Positions 1 through 8,081 are shown, counted from the first letter of the stretch. The stretch is 41,859 nucleotides of DNA from Pleurocapsa sp. MO_226.B13 (GCA_030064795.1 JASJEI010000043.1:1-41859), one strand, 5' to 3'. A program made the numbers and translations. The notes: generated by a model from the sequence alone, not told the origin.

Positions 1-127
1 TCGCTTCGCTTGAGTTCGGAGTTTTCAGTTCGTCCTAAAGGATCCCTAAAGGGTACACCTTCGGACTTGTCCTTGTCGCATTGAGGATAACCGCGACCCA
101 TATAGTTCGTAATTCGGAGTTGGTAGT

Positions 128-169
128 TTAGTTCTTAGTTCTTAGTTCTTAGTTCTTAGTTCTTAGTTC
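128..169. repeat. Heptanucleotide tandem repeat TTAGTTC x6
   Basis: Six consecutive perfect copies of the 7-bp unit TTAGTTC. Short tandemly repeated heptamers (STRR) are a known feature of cyanobacterial intergenic DNA. No function is assigned. Confidence 0.9.
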
Positions 170-280
170 TTGGTTTTGGCTTTTTCTCTATCTCCCCCAT
201 CTCCCCATCTCACAAGGGTAGGTTTTTAACAAAGCAGTGAGTATACCTTTCATGTTTAAAGAAAAATTAAGCTTTTCTCC

Positions 281-351
281 CCCTGCTTCCTCTGCCTCCC
301 CTGCTTCCTCTGCCTCCCCTGCTTCCTCTGCCTCCCCTGCCTCCCCTGCTC
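281..351. repeat. 18-bp tandem repeat, pyrimidine rich, three full copies plus partials
   Basis: Three perfect copies of the 18-bp unit CCCTGCTTCCTCTGCCTC at 281-298, 299-316 and 317-334, followed by a 9-bp half unit and a partial. One strand is almost purely pyrimidine. Confidence 0.9.
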
Positions 352-427
352 GTCTCAACCATTAAATGTAAAAAGTCTACTATGAGTGAGCATCTCCCCA
401 TCTCCCCATCTCCCCAAGCCTCTCCTA

Positions 428-1315
428 CTACAAGGGTTTGATGCCTGCCAGATCGAGAATTTCTGGGATTAAATCTTCACGCTTAACGGCCATTAGATGC
501 ACTCCCTGACACATAGTTTGGGCTAGTTTGACTTGTTCGGCCGCGATTTTGATGCCTTCTTGTAGGGGTTTTTCAGCATCGGCTAAACGTTGAATAATAG
601 TATCGGGAATATTGACTCCTGGGACGTAATTATTAATAAACTTGGCATTTTTTGCCGATTTTAGGAGAAATATACCAGCTAAGATCGGTTTATCACCGAT
701 CGAAGCGATCTGGTTCATGAACTTATCCAATTTATCAAAATCAGTAATCATTTGACTTTGAAAAAATTGCGCGCCAGCTTCTAGCTTTTTCTCAAATCTT
801 TTTTGTAAGCCAGACCAACTTTTGAGTTGTGGATCGACAGCAGCCCCAGGAAATAGATTTAAGGCTTCGTCGGGCATCGCTTTGTCATTAAAGTCAACGC
901 CCGAATTGAGTTTACCAATCAGCTTGAGCAATCTTACTGACTCAAGCTCAAAAACTGGACGAGATTTTTGGTGATCTCCTGCTTTAATCGGATCGCCCGT
1001 CAGTGCCAAAATATTGCGAATACCCAAAGCATAAGCACCCATCAGATCTGCCTGTAAGCCAAGACAGTTGCGATCGCGACAGGCAATCTGACACACTGGT
1101 TCTATACCATGCTGCAACAAAATGACAGAGGCTGCAACCGAAGACATTCTCAGTACTGCACGGCTACCATCAGTGACGTTTACTGCATGGACTCTACCTT
1201 TTAATTTTGCTGCCACCTCTAGCATCCGAGAAGGATTTCCTCCCTTGGGAGGGGCAACTTCAGCGGTAACTAAAAACTTGCGATCGATTACTGCTTGTTG
1301 AAGATTACTCGTCAT
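428..1315 (-). CDS. metF: Methylenetetrahydrofolate reductase family protein (MetF-like)
   Basis: 295 aa. Expected to be a cytoplasmic flavoprotein that reduces 5,10-methylene-THF to 5-methyl-THF for methionine synthesis. Visible family motifs are EVAPPKG near the N-terminus, an NVTDG strand, CRDRN and LTGDP, in the order expected for the MTHFR TIM barrel, and the length fits bacterial MetF. The reading frame stays open upstream to 1441, but that extension runs through the right end of the tnpB element and overlaps the tnpB 3' end. I therefore start at the ATG at 1315, giving MTSNLQQAV. The gene lies directly beyond the element's right end, so its native upstream DNA is now separated from it. 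Assignment to the family is firm; the exact substrate preference is inferred. Confidence 0.85.
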   Translation of the reverse strand: MTSNLQQAVIDRKFLVTAEVAPPKGGNPSRMLEVAAKLKGRVHAVNVTDGSRAVLRMSSVAASVILLQHGIEPVCQIACRDRNCLGLQADLMGAYALGIRNILALTGDPIKAGDHQKSRPVFELESVRLLKLIGKLNSGVDFNDKAMPDEALNLFPGAAVDPQLKSWSGLQKRFEKKLEAGAQFFQSQMITDFDKLDKFMNQIASIGDKPILAGIFLLKSAKNAKFINNYVPGVNIPDTIIQRLADAEKPLQEGIKIAAEQVKLAQTMCQGVHLMAVKREDLIPEILDLAGIKPL

Positions 1316-1365
1316 TAGGTTTGTCAACTTTTGATTTTTGTAATTATCTGTATCTATCGAGGAGT

Positions 1366-1460
1366 TGACTTCTCCCTTGGCTTTAGCCGAAGGGATTCTA
1401 ACAAGGTTGTTTCGCAACGGGTTTAAACACCGTTGCTCCACGTTTCTTATTAGCTGACCA
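1366..1460 (-). ncRNA. Predicted omega/reRNA 3' scaffold of the tnpB element
   Basis: TnpB proteins use a guide RNA transcribed from the tnpB 3' end through the right element end, the guide being the flanking DNA. Here, on the minus strand, the segment spanning the tnpB stop can fold into GCAACGG/CCGTTGC pairing (about 1410-1437) and a terminal CCCTTcGGC/GCCAAGGG hairpin (1374-1394). The predicted guide would then read from 1364 downward, CTCCTCGATAGATACAGATA, just upstream of the metF-like gene. Folding and ends are inferred by eye. Confidence 0.45.
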
Positions 1461-2696
1461 AAGGAAAATCCTTTGGGGACGAGTCAAAACGCCCCTAGAC
1501 AGTCGATCGAGAACTAGTCCCAATGTTCTGCTTACTTTTCTGCCGATATTTCCTGCTCCATTGCAGTCGGCGTTGATATACCAGTTGTTTGCGGTTCTAT
1601 ATAGTCCGCGCTTGGTTCTTCTTCCTGATGGTTTCCAATCTTTGGGTTTTTCACCTATTGTTGGCAGATAGTCTCCATCCAAAAAACTAGCTTTACTGGA
1701 ATACGATTCTTCAGTTTCAACAAAGCGCAAATCATATTCCGAACACATTTGCTCGATTCTCTTTTTTAGTCTGGCAGTAGGAATTGGTACAAATTCCGAG
1801 TTATTCTTTTTGCCGATATTAATTGAATCTTTGTTGCGCTTATTCCAACCAAAAACAATTGTACCGATGTTATTTTCCAGACAATGATTGATTACAATTC
1901 TTGCTGCTTTGTTGATACCATCGCGCATTTGTCTATTGCATTTTTCGGTGATCGCAGCTAATTTGTTACTCCAGAAACCCTGTGGCTTATTCTCTTTCAA
2001 AACTGATACTTGTTTGTTGTACCAGCGATTCATTGACTTAATGTGTTTGCCATCAATAATAAATGATGTACCGACGTTGGTTACACAAGTTAGCCAGTTG
2101 TTTAAACCAGGGTCGATTAACAAGCAGTTGTCTAGATTAAATTGCAGTTTTTCTATTTCTTTTTCATAGACAAACTCAAAATAAAAGCATTTGTTTCTTG
2201 GCAGTATTCTTAATTCTTTAAGACAATCGAAATCAAGATTGCTCGGCATATGAATTAAAAAACTATCCAGACCGAACCAGCGTTTGAAAGTCCTGCCAAG
2301 TGGTACTTTGATTTGATTGTCTTTCAATTTAAGTGCTTGCTTTGGATAGCTAACTGTTGCTAGACCACCTTTCTTTCGATAGTTGGGTATCTTGGGTCTA
2401 TCTGCCAACTCTCCTTGTTTGTATGCTCGAATTAATTTTTTGTAGGAAGCAAATGATTCGGCTACAGTTCTCAAAGCTTGTTGTGCTGCTTGAGAATACA
2501 AAACTCGATAGTGATTATTAGTTTTATATTCTTTTTCTAAGTCATATTTGCCAATTATTTTTTGGGCTTTAAAGTACAGTTGACGAGCCAAGTATATTCC
2601 CATGTTGGTAAGTTTGTGAGACTCTTCACACAAGAATGTTAGTATGTTGATTAAGTTATTATTTTGACTTACTAAAACTTGCTGACAACTATACAT
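1398..2696 (-). CDS. tnpB: TnpB RNA-guided nuclease / putative transposase
   Basis: 432 aa, apparently full length with no interruption. RuvC-like motifs are visible: RuvC-I with Asp195 in LLIDPGLNN and RuvC-III with Asp377 in INADCNGAGN. The usual RuvC-II glutamate (in IVxEDL-type strands) is absent; the strand reads TIVFGWNKRNKDS around 279-291. A glutamate pair lies instead in TEESYSSKASF (329-330), and the four-Cys zinc ribbon is missing. This matches a known TnpB branch with a relocated catalytic glutamate. The N-terminal half is Lys/Arg-rich, as expected for RNA binding. Known TnpBs cut DNA with a guide taken from the element's right flank. The start at 2696 follows a TATAAT box at suitable distance. 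Family assignment is firm; activity is not shown. Confidence 0.88.
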   Translation of the reverse strand: MYSCQQVLVSQNNNLINILTFLCEESHKLTNMGIYLARQLYFKAQKIIGKYDLEKEYKTNNHYRVLYSQAAQQALRTVAESFASYKKLIRAYKQGELADRPKIPNYRKKGGLATVSYPKQALKLKDNQIKVPLGRTFKRWFGLDSFLIHMPSNLDFDCLKELRILPRNKCFYFEFVYEKEIEKLQFNLDNCLLIDPGLNNWLTCVTNVGTSFIIDGKHIKSMNRWYNKQVSVLKENKPQGFWSNKLAAITEKCNRQMRDGINKAARIVINHCLENNIGTIVFGWNKRNKDSINIGKKNNSEFVPIPTARLKKRIEQMCSEYDLRFVETEESYSSKASFLDGDYLPTIGEKPKDWKPSGRRTKRGLYRTANNWYINADCNGAGNIGRKVSRTLGLVLDRLSRGVLTRPQRIFLWSANKKRGATVFKPVAKQPC

Positions 2697-2719
2697 ATCG
2701 ACCTCGAAAATTTATGAGA

Positions 2720-2725
2720 ATTATA
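2720..2725 (-). promoter_or_regulatory. Candidate -10 box of tnpB
   Basis: On the minus strand the sequence TGGTATAATTCT lies 24 bases before the tnpB ATG: a perfect TATAAT with a TGG extended -10. No convincing TTGACA -35 is seen. The 7-bp perfect hairpin at 2737-2752 lies just upstream. Confidence 0.5.
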
Positions 2726-2851
2726 CCATGTTTCGGGACGGATAAATCCGTCTAACCTGAACGGTTCGCTCGGTTTCATGAGGGGCTGTCTGCGGAATTT
2801 ACTTCCGCAGTTTAAACGCTCCGTCCCTCCCATAAATGAGGAGGGCTTTCA

Positions 2852-3865
2852 TCATTCGCTTTTCGGTAAAAACCCCAGAGCATCTTTGACCCTGGCTAGG
2901 GTTTGGTTTGCCACGGAACTTGCTTGTTCGGCCCCATCCCTTAAGACACTATTGAGATAGTCTTGATTATCCATCAATTCATGATACTTGTCTTGTATTG
3001 GTTTGAGAGCTTCAATGGTTGTTTCTGTAAGCAATGGCTTAAATTGTCCCCAACCCATATCCTCACATTCCGCTGCCACTTCTTCCTTAGTTTTATTACC
3101 TAGAATCTGATAGAGACTGAGTAAATTATGACATTCAGGACGTTCTGGGTCATCAAAAGTCAGACCTTTGACTGGATCGGTTTTGCACTTTTTAATCTTT
3201 CTTTTAATCGCATCAGGAGGATCTAATAATTCGATGCGACTTAGTTCGGAAGGATCGGACTTAGACATTTTCTTTGTCCCATCTGTAAGGCTCATTACCC
3301 TCGCTCCCTCTTTGCGGATCATCGGTTCGGGAACTTTCAGTACGGGGTGTTTTTTCTTGCCAAATTTATCGTTAACTCTAGCTGCAATGTCTCTAGTTAA
3401 TTCTAGGTGTTGCTTTTGATCTTCCCCGACAGGTACTACATCGGCATCGTAAAGCAAAATATCCGCTGCCATCAAGACAGGATAGTCTAGTAAGCCCACG
3501 CCCACATTTTCCCCTTGCTTAACTGCCTTTTCCTTAAACTGAATCATTCTTTCTAACCAGTTAAGAGGAGTGACACAATTAAACAACCAAGTTAATTCGG
3601 TATGGGCAGGTACGTGAGACTGAACAAAAATAGTAGAATATTCCAGATCGATACCACAGGAGAGATATACTGCTGCCATCTTAAGAGTATTTTCTGCCAA
3701 CACCTTGGCATCATGAGGTACGGTAATAGCATGAAGGTCGGCAAAAAAGAAATAATTATCGTAATCCTGCTGTATTTCTACCCAATTACGGATTGCACCT
3801 AAATAATTACCCAAATGTAAGTTACCAGTAGTTTGGATTCCCGATAATACTCGTTTTTTGCTCAT
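2852..3865 (-). CDS. trpS: Tryptophan--tRNA ligase
   Basis: 337 aa class I aminoacyl-tRNA synthetase that charges tRNA-Trp in the cytoplasm. The HIGH signature is TGNLHLGN (residues 13-20) and the KMSKS signature is exact (residues 198-202). The tryptophan-binding region GLLDYPVLMAADILLYDAD (123-141) and GEDQKQHLELTRD are typical of bacterial TrpRS, and length is normal. The stop codon TGA is followed directly by a second TGA and lies inside the inferred target motif of the tnpB element, so the insertion leaves the protein intact but replaces its 3' flank. Start is the only sensible ATG (MSKKRVLSG). Confidence 0.96.
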   Translation of the reverse strand: MSKKRVLSGIQTTGNLHLGNYLGAIRNWVEIQQDYDNYFFFADLHAITVPHDAKVLAENTLKMAAVYLSCGIDLEYSTIFVQSHVPAHTELTWLFNCVTPLNWLERMIQFKEKAVKQGENVGVGLLDYPVLMAADILLYDADVVPVGEDQKQHLELTRDIAARVNDKFGKKKHPVLKVPEPMIRKEGARVMSLTDGTKKMSKSDPSELSRIELLDPPDAIKRKIKKCKTDPVKGLTFDDPERPECHNLLSLYQILGNKTKEEVAAECEDMGWGQFKPLLTETTIEALKPIQDKYHELMDNQDYLNSVLRDGAEQASSVANQTLARVKDALGFLPKSE

Positions 3866-3988
3866 TGTTTGTGCTTAATTTTTTGCCATAAAATAAACCC
3901 TTTTCTGGACTCAAAAAAGGGAATTTATCTATAAAGATCAGTATTACACGATTTTGGATGATTAACTAGAGCAAGGAGTATTTGTAGT

Positions 3989-4810
3989 TTGGCAATGAAA
4001 CAGCGATCGCAATTATCTATTTCTTCTTTTTCGCTTCCTCAACTGTTAACCCTAGCTTTCTTAATCTTGGGTGCAATAGTAGTTTTATTCCCTCTGCTAG
4101 TTGTTCTCCAAAGTTCTCTTAGTTCGGGGCAAAGCTTTTTGAGTCTAGCTAACTATCGGGAGGCTTGGCACAGGGGTAATTTCTTGTTGGCTTTTGCTAA
4201 TTCTACTCTGGTAGCTTTGGGGGTGACTGCATTTCAGATAGTTACTTCCGCATTATCTGGATATGCTCTGGCTCGACTTAGATTTCAAGGTCAACAAGCC
4301 ATACTCTTGCTAATTCTAGCAACTTTGGTTATTCCCTTTCAGTTACTAGTAATTCCTATTTTTATAATTTTAAAATGGGCGCATCTAATTAATACCTATT
4401 GGGCCTTGATTTTACCGACGGCAGCTAACGGTTTTGGTATTTTTTTAATGCGTCAGTATTTTGCTAGCATTCCTGTAGAGTTAGAAGAAGCTGCTACCCT
4501 AGATGGAGCTAATCGACTACAAATTTTAACTCAGATTATGTTGCCCTTGTCTCGTCCCGCTTTGGTGACTTTATTTCTCTTTACTTTTATTGGGGAATGG
4601 AACGATCTATTCAAACCATTAGTCTTTACTACTCGTCCCGAATTAAGAACGGTACAGTTAGCTTTATCCGAGTTTCAAGAACAATTTACTAACGATTGGT
4701 CGCTATTGATGGCAGCAGTAATAATTGCTACTATCCCCGTCTTAATGTTATTCCTAATCGGTCAAAAACAATTTATTCAAGGAATTGGTTCGACAGGAAT
4801 TAAAAATTGA
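3989..4810 (+). CDS. Carbohydrate ABC transporter permease, MalG type
   Basis: 273 aa inner-membrane permease. Six hydrophobic segments are visible. The cytoplasmic EAA loop, which contacts the ATPase, reads EEAATLDGANRLQIL, a close match to the MalG/LacG consensus. Such subunits pair with a MalF-type permease, a binding protein and an ATPase. None of those is in the window, so the substrate is unknown and the partners must be encoded elsewhere. A scattered arrangement of this kind is common in cyanobacteria. The start is either TTG at 3989 (10 bases after AAGGAG) or the ATG at 3995; spacing slightly favours TTG, but ATG is possible. Confidence 0.85.
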   Translation: MAMKQRSQLSISSFSLPQLLTLAFLILGAIVVLFPLLVVLQSSLSSGQSFLSLANYREAWHRGNFLLAFANSTLVALGVTAFQIVTSALSGYALARLRFQGQQAILLLILATLVIPFQLLVIPIFIILKWAHLINTYWALILPTAANGFGIFLMRQYFASIPVELEEAATLDGANRLQILTQIMLPLSRPALVTLFLFTFIGEWNDLFKPLVFTTRPELRTVQLALSEFQEQFTNDWSLLMAAVIIATIPVLMLFLIGQKQFIQGIGSTGIKN

Positions 4811-4852
4811 TTAGTTTTAGATTCTTTACCCAGCGTTACTTTAGAACAGCTA

Positions 4853-5710
4853 ATGAAAAATAAACGTAGACTACGAAGCCATGAAGCCACAGAAAATTTA
4901 AATGTCTGGCCGTCATTTACAGATTTAATGGCTAATGCCTTTATGATTATTAGTCTGTTTCTGTTACTGGCTTTATTTAAATCCCTCTTTCTCAAATATG
5001 CCGCCGAAGAAACCGAACAAAACCTCAGCGATACGGAAAGACAGGTACGTTTACTCCAAAGAGAACTAGCTACTCTAGAAAACGAATTAGGAGAAAGCAC
5101 TTCCAATGTCCGTCAGCTAAAAAAAACCTCTTCAGAACTACAAAGACTCCTGCTTAGCAGTAACCAGCGCAGTCGAAGTCAGATCGATAGTCTACAGTCA
5201 GAAATAAAACGTTTAAAATCTGCTCCTCCTGTAGTAGTGATTCAAGATTCTGGAGGCTATCAGTTCGATTCAGGTAGTGCTAGTTTACCCGAAGACCTTA
5301 AAGATTATATTACAAAAGATTTAGTCGATCGCATCGAACGCATCAGTCAACAACGCAATCTCTACGTCGTAGAAATCATCGGACACACCGACGGACAAGT
5401 AAACTTTGGTAATGGCAATCTCGACCAACAGCTAGAGCAAGTAGCCAAAGGAAAACAGCCCGTAGACAGTCTCAAACCAGGTTCAAATGCCGATCTGGGT
5501 TTGATGCGCGCGCTAGAAGTGGTGAAGCAACTACAAAAAGTCCAAGAACAAACAGGAAGACTCGAAGACGTACAGTTTCGTCCCTACTCCGCAGCCCAAA
5601 TACAACTACCTACAGGTGATTTTGCTCCTATCGACCGTCAACCAGATGCTAGTCGCCGAAGAATTGAAATTCGTTTCTCTCCTCTAGGAAGAGCTGAGAC
5701 AGTTAGATAA
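4853..5710 (+). CDS. MotB/OmpA-like protein with one TM helix and coiled coil
   Basis: 285 aa. One TM segment (about residues 26-48), a coiled coil (52-123), and a C-terminal OmpA/MotB-like peptidoglycan-binding domain (about 127-277) with GHTDGQ, SNADLGLMRALEVV and the closing DASRRRIEIRF. The segment entering the membrane, VWPSFTDLMANAF, aligns with the MotB plug/TM start WxxxxADFMTAMM and keeps an aspartate (Asp24) at the position of MotB's ion-binding Asp. This suggests the smaller subunit of an ion-driven stator complex. No MotA-, ExbB- or ZorA-like partner lies in the window, so the function is open. It starts 42 bases after the permease stop and may be co-transcribed with it. No clear Shine-Dalgarno. 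Confidence 0.8.
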   Translation: MKNKRRLRSHEATENLNVWPSFTDLMANAFMIISLFLLLALFKSLFLKYAAEETEQNLSDTERQVRLLQRELATLENELGESTSNVRQLKKTSSELQRLLLSSNQRSRSQIDSLQSEIKRLKSAPPVVVIQDSGGYQFDSGSASLPEDLKDYITKDLVDRIERISQQRNLYVVEIIGHTDGQVNFGNGNLDQQLEQVAKGKQPVDSLKPGSNADLGLMRALEVVKQLQKVQEQTGRLEDVQFRPYSAAQIQLPTGDFAPIDRQPDASRRRIEIRFSPLGRAETVR

Positions 5711-5739
5711 AACCATAAAATCTCAAAACTAAAAGCGAT

Positions 5740-6006
5740 CTAAAACACCTGAATCCATTCTTTTACTTCGTATTCTGTCCAGATGCCATTTTGCCAGTAA
5801 GGATCGGATTCTACTAGCTTGCGTACCTCGGCTTCATCATCAGCTTCGTAGATCCCAAAAACTTTTGTATTATCCTTAGTCGGCCCCAAAGTAATTAAGA
5901 TTCCCCGTTCCTTTTGACTGGTAAGTCCGTCTAAATGTGCTTGACGGTAGGGCGTGCGTTTTTCTATGGCATTTTCGCAGTAACTTCCCCACATGACGTA
6001 TTTCAT
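5740..6006 (-). CDS. YciI family protein
   Basis: 88 aa small cytoplasmic protein with the YCII/ferredoxin-like fold. Visible hallmarks are the opening MKYVMWGSY strand, RxxHLDGL (the conserved His of the family), GILITLGP, and the closing DPYWQNGIWTEYEVKEW. The family's biochemical role is mostly unknown, with putative His/Asp-based catalysis. It is convergent with the MotB-like gene and divergent from the universal stress gene. Start and length agree with the family. Confidence 0.88.
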   Translation of the reverse strand: MKYVMWGSYCENAIEKRTPYRQAHLDGLTSQKERGILITLGPTKDNTKVFGIYEADDEAEVRKLVESDPYWQNGIWTEYEVKEWIQVF

Positions 6007-6110
6007 TACTTTTTAATGCTTTGCTTCCTAGATTTAATTTTCCAATTTGTAAAATAGCATTATTCGGTGTGGTGAGAAAAAATTCCTAATCTTTAAAAAT
6101 CTCAAAGTTT

Positions 6111-6971
6111 ATGAAAAAAATTCTTTTATGTACCGATGGTTCCGCGTACTCCCAGGTAAGCTATGAATATACAGCATGGCTAGCTCAGAGAATGGACTTG
6201 GAGATTGAAGTCTTGTACGTAACAGATGTTCGTGCCGAAAAAGCAGTTCAAAGTTCCGATTTTTCAGGTAGTATTGGCATCGATTCCTATCAACAGCTTT
6301 TAAAAGAATTAGTCGATATAGAAGCAGCTAGAGCTAAACTCAATCATAAAAGAGCCAAAGTTTTGCTCCGTGAAGCCAAACAGTTTTTTAGCGATCGCGG
6401 TATTAATACTGTCAAACTAACTCACGAAACTGGCTTTCTGGTCGATTTATTTCAGCAGCTAGAAGAAAATAAGGATCTGGTAATTTTAGGCAAGAGAGGT
6501 GAAAATGCTAGCTTTGCTACCGAACATTTAGGTGCAAACCTGGAGCGAATTGTACGCTCCAGCAATAAACCCTGTTTCGTCACCCCCAGACAATTCCAGC
6601 CAATTAATCGTGTCTTACTCGCCTACGATGGTAGTAAGAGCTGCCAAAAGGCAGTAAAGTATCTTGCCAAGTTAACTGCTTTTAAAGATCTAGAATTACA
6701 TATTATTTGCGTTGCTACCCAAGGAGAAGAAACTGCCAGAGAGAATTTAACAGAAGCATCGGAAGTAGTCAAGCAGGCTGGATTTGAACCGATTTGTCAA
6801 GTACTATTCGGCGATCTCGAATCAGAAATAGAAAAATATCTAGAACAAAAACATATCGACCTACTTCTAATGGGTGCTTACGGTCATAGTCGTATTCGTC
6901 ATCTAATCATTGGCAGTACCACCGCCCAAATGCTACGTAGTTCTCATATACCAGTTTGCTTATTTAGATAA
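6111..6971 (+). CDS. Universal stress protein, tandem UspA domains
   Basis: 286 aa. Two UspA domains (about 1-150 and 155-286). The second keeps the ATP-binding signature G-x2-G-x9-G-S/T as GAYGHSRIRHLIIGSTT near the C-terminus. The first has a degenerate version starting GKRGENASF, so probably only one domain binds nucleotide well. Cytoplasmic; UspA proteins are usually linked to survival of stress, but the ligand and signal here are not known. It is monocistronic by layout, with a 104-base upstream region shared divergently with the YciI-like gene. Confidence 0.92.
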   Translation: MKKILLCTDGSAYSQVSYEYTAWLAQRMDLEIEVLYVTDVRAEKAVQSSDFSGSIGIDSYQQLLKELVDIEAARAKLNHKRAKVLLREAKQFFSDRGINTVKLTHETGFLVDLFQQLEENKDLVILGKRGENASFATEHLGANLERIVRSSNKPCFVTPRQFQPINRVLLAYDGSKSCQKAVKYLAKLTAFKDLELHIICVATQGEETARENLTEASEVVKQAGFEPICQVLFGDLESEIEKYLEQKHIDLLLMGAYGHSRIRHLIIGSTTAQMLRSSHIPVCLFR

Positions 6972-7038
6972 CTCAGCAAAAGTTTGCCCCGATATCCTTG
7001 AATGAAAACGAACAAAGTGGGATAAATAATTGTACGTA

Positions 7039-7060
7039 GTAGCTAAGTGCCAATAGCTAC
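7039..7060. repeat. Hairpin in the cysteine synthase leader
   Basis: Perfect 7-bp inverted repeat GTAGCTA/TAGCTAC with an 8-base loop, about 50 bases upstream of the cysteine synthase start. No T-run follows. It could be an operator or a leader structure; no known motif is recognised. Confidence 0.5.
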
Positions 7061-7109
7061 GAGATAATAAACTGCAACCAAAGTAATTTACACTCAACGT
7101 TTTATAAGT

Positions 7110-8081
7110 ATGGATATTAAAAATGGTTTTGTCGCTACAGTGGGGAACACTCCTTTAATTCGTCTCAATAGTTTTAGCGAAGAGACAGGATGCGAAATAC
7201 TTGGTAAAGCGGAGTTTCTCAATCCTGGTGGCTCGGTAAAAGATCGGGCTGCTCTTTATATTATTGAAGATGCAGAAAAAAAAGGACTGTTAAAGCCAGG
7301 AGGTACTGTAGTCGAAGGAACGGCAGGTAACACGGGTATCGGCTTAGCACATATTTGTAATGCCAAAGGTTACAAGTGTCTGATTATTATCCCCGAAACT
7401 CAATCCCAAGAAAAAATCGATACCCTCAGAACTTTGGGTGCAGAAGTACGTCTTGTCCCCGCAGTACCATATAAAAATCCTAATAACTATGTCAAAGTGT
7501 CTGGAAGGGTTGCAGAGGAGATGGATAATGCTATTTGGGCAAATCAATTTGATAATTTAGCCAACCGTGATGCTCACTATCAAACCACTGGGCCAGAAAT
7601 TTGGTCGCAAACCGAGGGAAAAGTAGATGCCTGGGTTGCTGCAACTGGTACGGGAGGTACTTATGCAGGGGTTTCTCTTTACCTTAAAGAAAAGAATCCG
7701 AATATTCGCTGCGTTGTCGCCGATCCTATGGGTAGTGGTTTGTATAGCTACATCAAAACAGGGGAAATTAAACCCGAAGGAAGCTCCATCACTGAAGGTA
7801 TTGGTAATAGTCGAATTACGAAAAATATGGAGGGCGTACCTATTGATGATGCCATCCAAATTGACGATCGCGAATGCGTCCGTGTAATCTATCAACTACT
7901 CAATAAAGAAGGCTTATTTATGGGTGGCTCTGTGGGCATTAACGTCGGTGCAGCCTTAGCTTTAGCCAAACAAATGGGCCCTGGTCATACTATCGTTACC
8001 GTCCTCTGTGATGGCGGAGCGCGCTATCAATCTCGGCTTTATAACCCAGAGTGGTTGGCTTCTAAGGGGTTGACGGTGTAA
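7110..8081 (+). CDS. cysK: Cysteine synthase (O-acetylserine sulfhydrylase)
   Basis: 323 aa PLP enzyme making cysteine from O-acetylserine and sulfide. The PLP lysine is Lys44 in GGSVKDRAA, the substrate loop is EGTAGNTGIGLA, and the phosphate-binding loop is GTGGT. The EGTAGNTG form (instead of EPTSGNTG) marks the branch common in cyanobacteria and related to eukaryotic-type cysteine synthase A, but without the C-terminal CBS domains of CBS enzymes. The tail near GGSVGINVGAAL and CDGGARYQS is also typical. It appears monocistronic. The catalytic class is sure; whether it is the major CysK isozyme cannot be told from one locus. Confidence 0.92.
   Translation: MDIKNGFVATVGNTPLIRLNSFSEETGCEILGKAEFLNPGGSVKDRAALYIIEDAEKKGLLKPGGTVVEGTAGNTGIGLAHICNAKGYKCLIIIPETQSQEKIDTLRTLGAEVRLVPAVPYKNPNNYVKVSGRVAEEMDNAIWANQFDNLANRDAHYQTTGPEIWSQTEGKVDAWVAATGTGGTYAGVSLYLKEKNPNIRCVVADPMGSGLYSYIKTGEIKPEGSSITEGIGNSRITKNMEGVPIDDAIQIDDRECVRVIYQLLNKEGLFMGGSVGINVGAALALAKQMGPGHTIVTVLCDGGARYQSRLYNPEWLASKGLTV

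Larger units (their letters stand above)
1..427. other. Low-complexity intergenic region, no gene seen
   Basis: No supportable coding region. The stretch holds two well-formed tandem repeats (listed separately), C-rich octamer runs of CATCTCCC type near 187-215 and 392-416, and at 1-100 a segment sharing short words (TCGCTTCGC, CCTAAAGG) with the dispersed repeat at 28021. It lies downstream of the minus-strand metF-like gene. Confidence 0.7.
1365..2850 (-). mobile_element. Solo tnpB element, IS200/IS605 superfamily (IS1341-like)
   Basis: About 1.49 kb holding one gene, tnpB, and no tnpA. The ends are hairpins rather than terminal inverted repeats. The left end (high-coordinate side) has CCCTCC/GGAGGG pairing at 2825-2845, TGCGGAA/TTCCGCA at 2791-2809 and GACGGAT/ATCCGTC at 2737-2752. 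The right end has CCCTTGGC/GCCgAAGGG at 1374-1394. Boundaries are inferred: read on the minus strand, the element would follow ATGAT (2855-2851) and end at TCAA (1368-1365), by analogy with the TAM-like left and TCAA right cleavage sites of known family members. Without an empty-site comparison they are uncertain by several bases. Lacking TnpA, it would need a transposase in trans to move. Confidence 0.75.

Noticed and set aside
128..169. CRISPR array candidate
   Set aside because: Units are 7 bp and contiguous with no spacers; same for 281-351 and 11051-11078.
1316..1441. N-terminal extension of the metF-like gene
   Set aside because: The extension overlaps the tnpB 3' end and the element's right hairpin; the family alignment begins at MTSNLQQ.
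1888..2169. Plus-strand frames inside tnpB and trpS (1888-2169, 2778-2960, 3168-3419, 3602-3802)
   Set aside because: All are antisense to clear genes or to the tnpB left end and have no family-like sequence.
4853..5710. Zorya-type defence system (ZorB)
   Set aside because: MotB-like features fit, but no ZorA, ZorC, ZorD or ZorE is adjacent, so a defence call is not supported.
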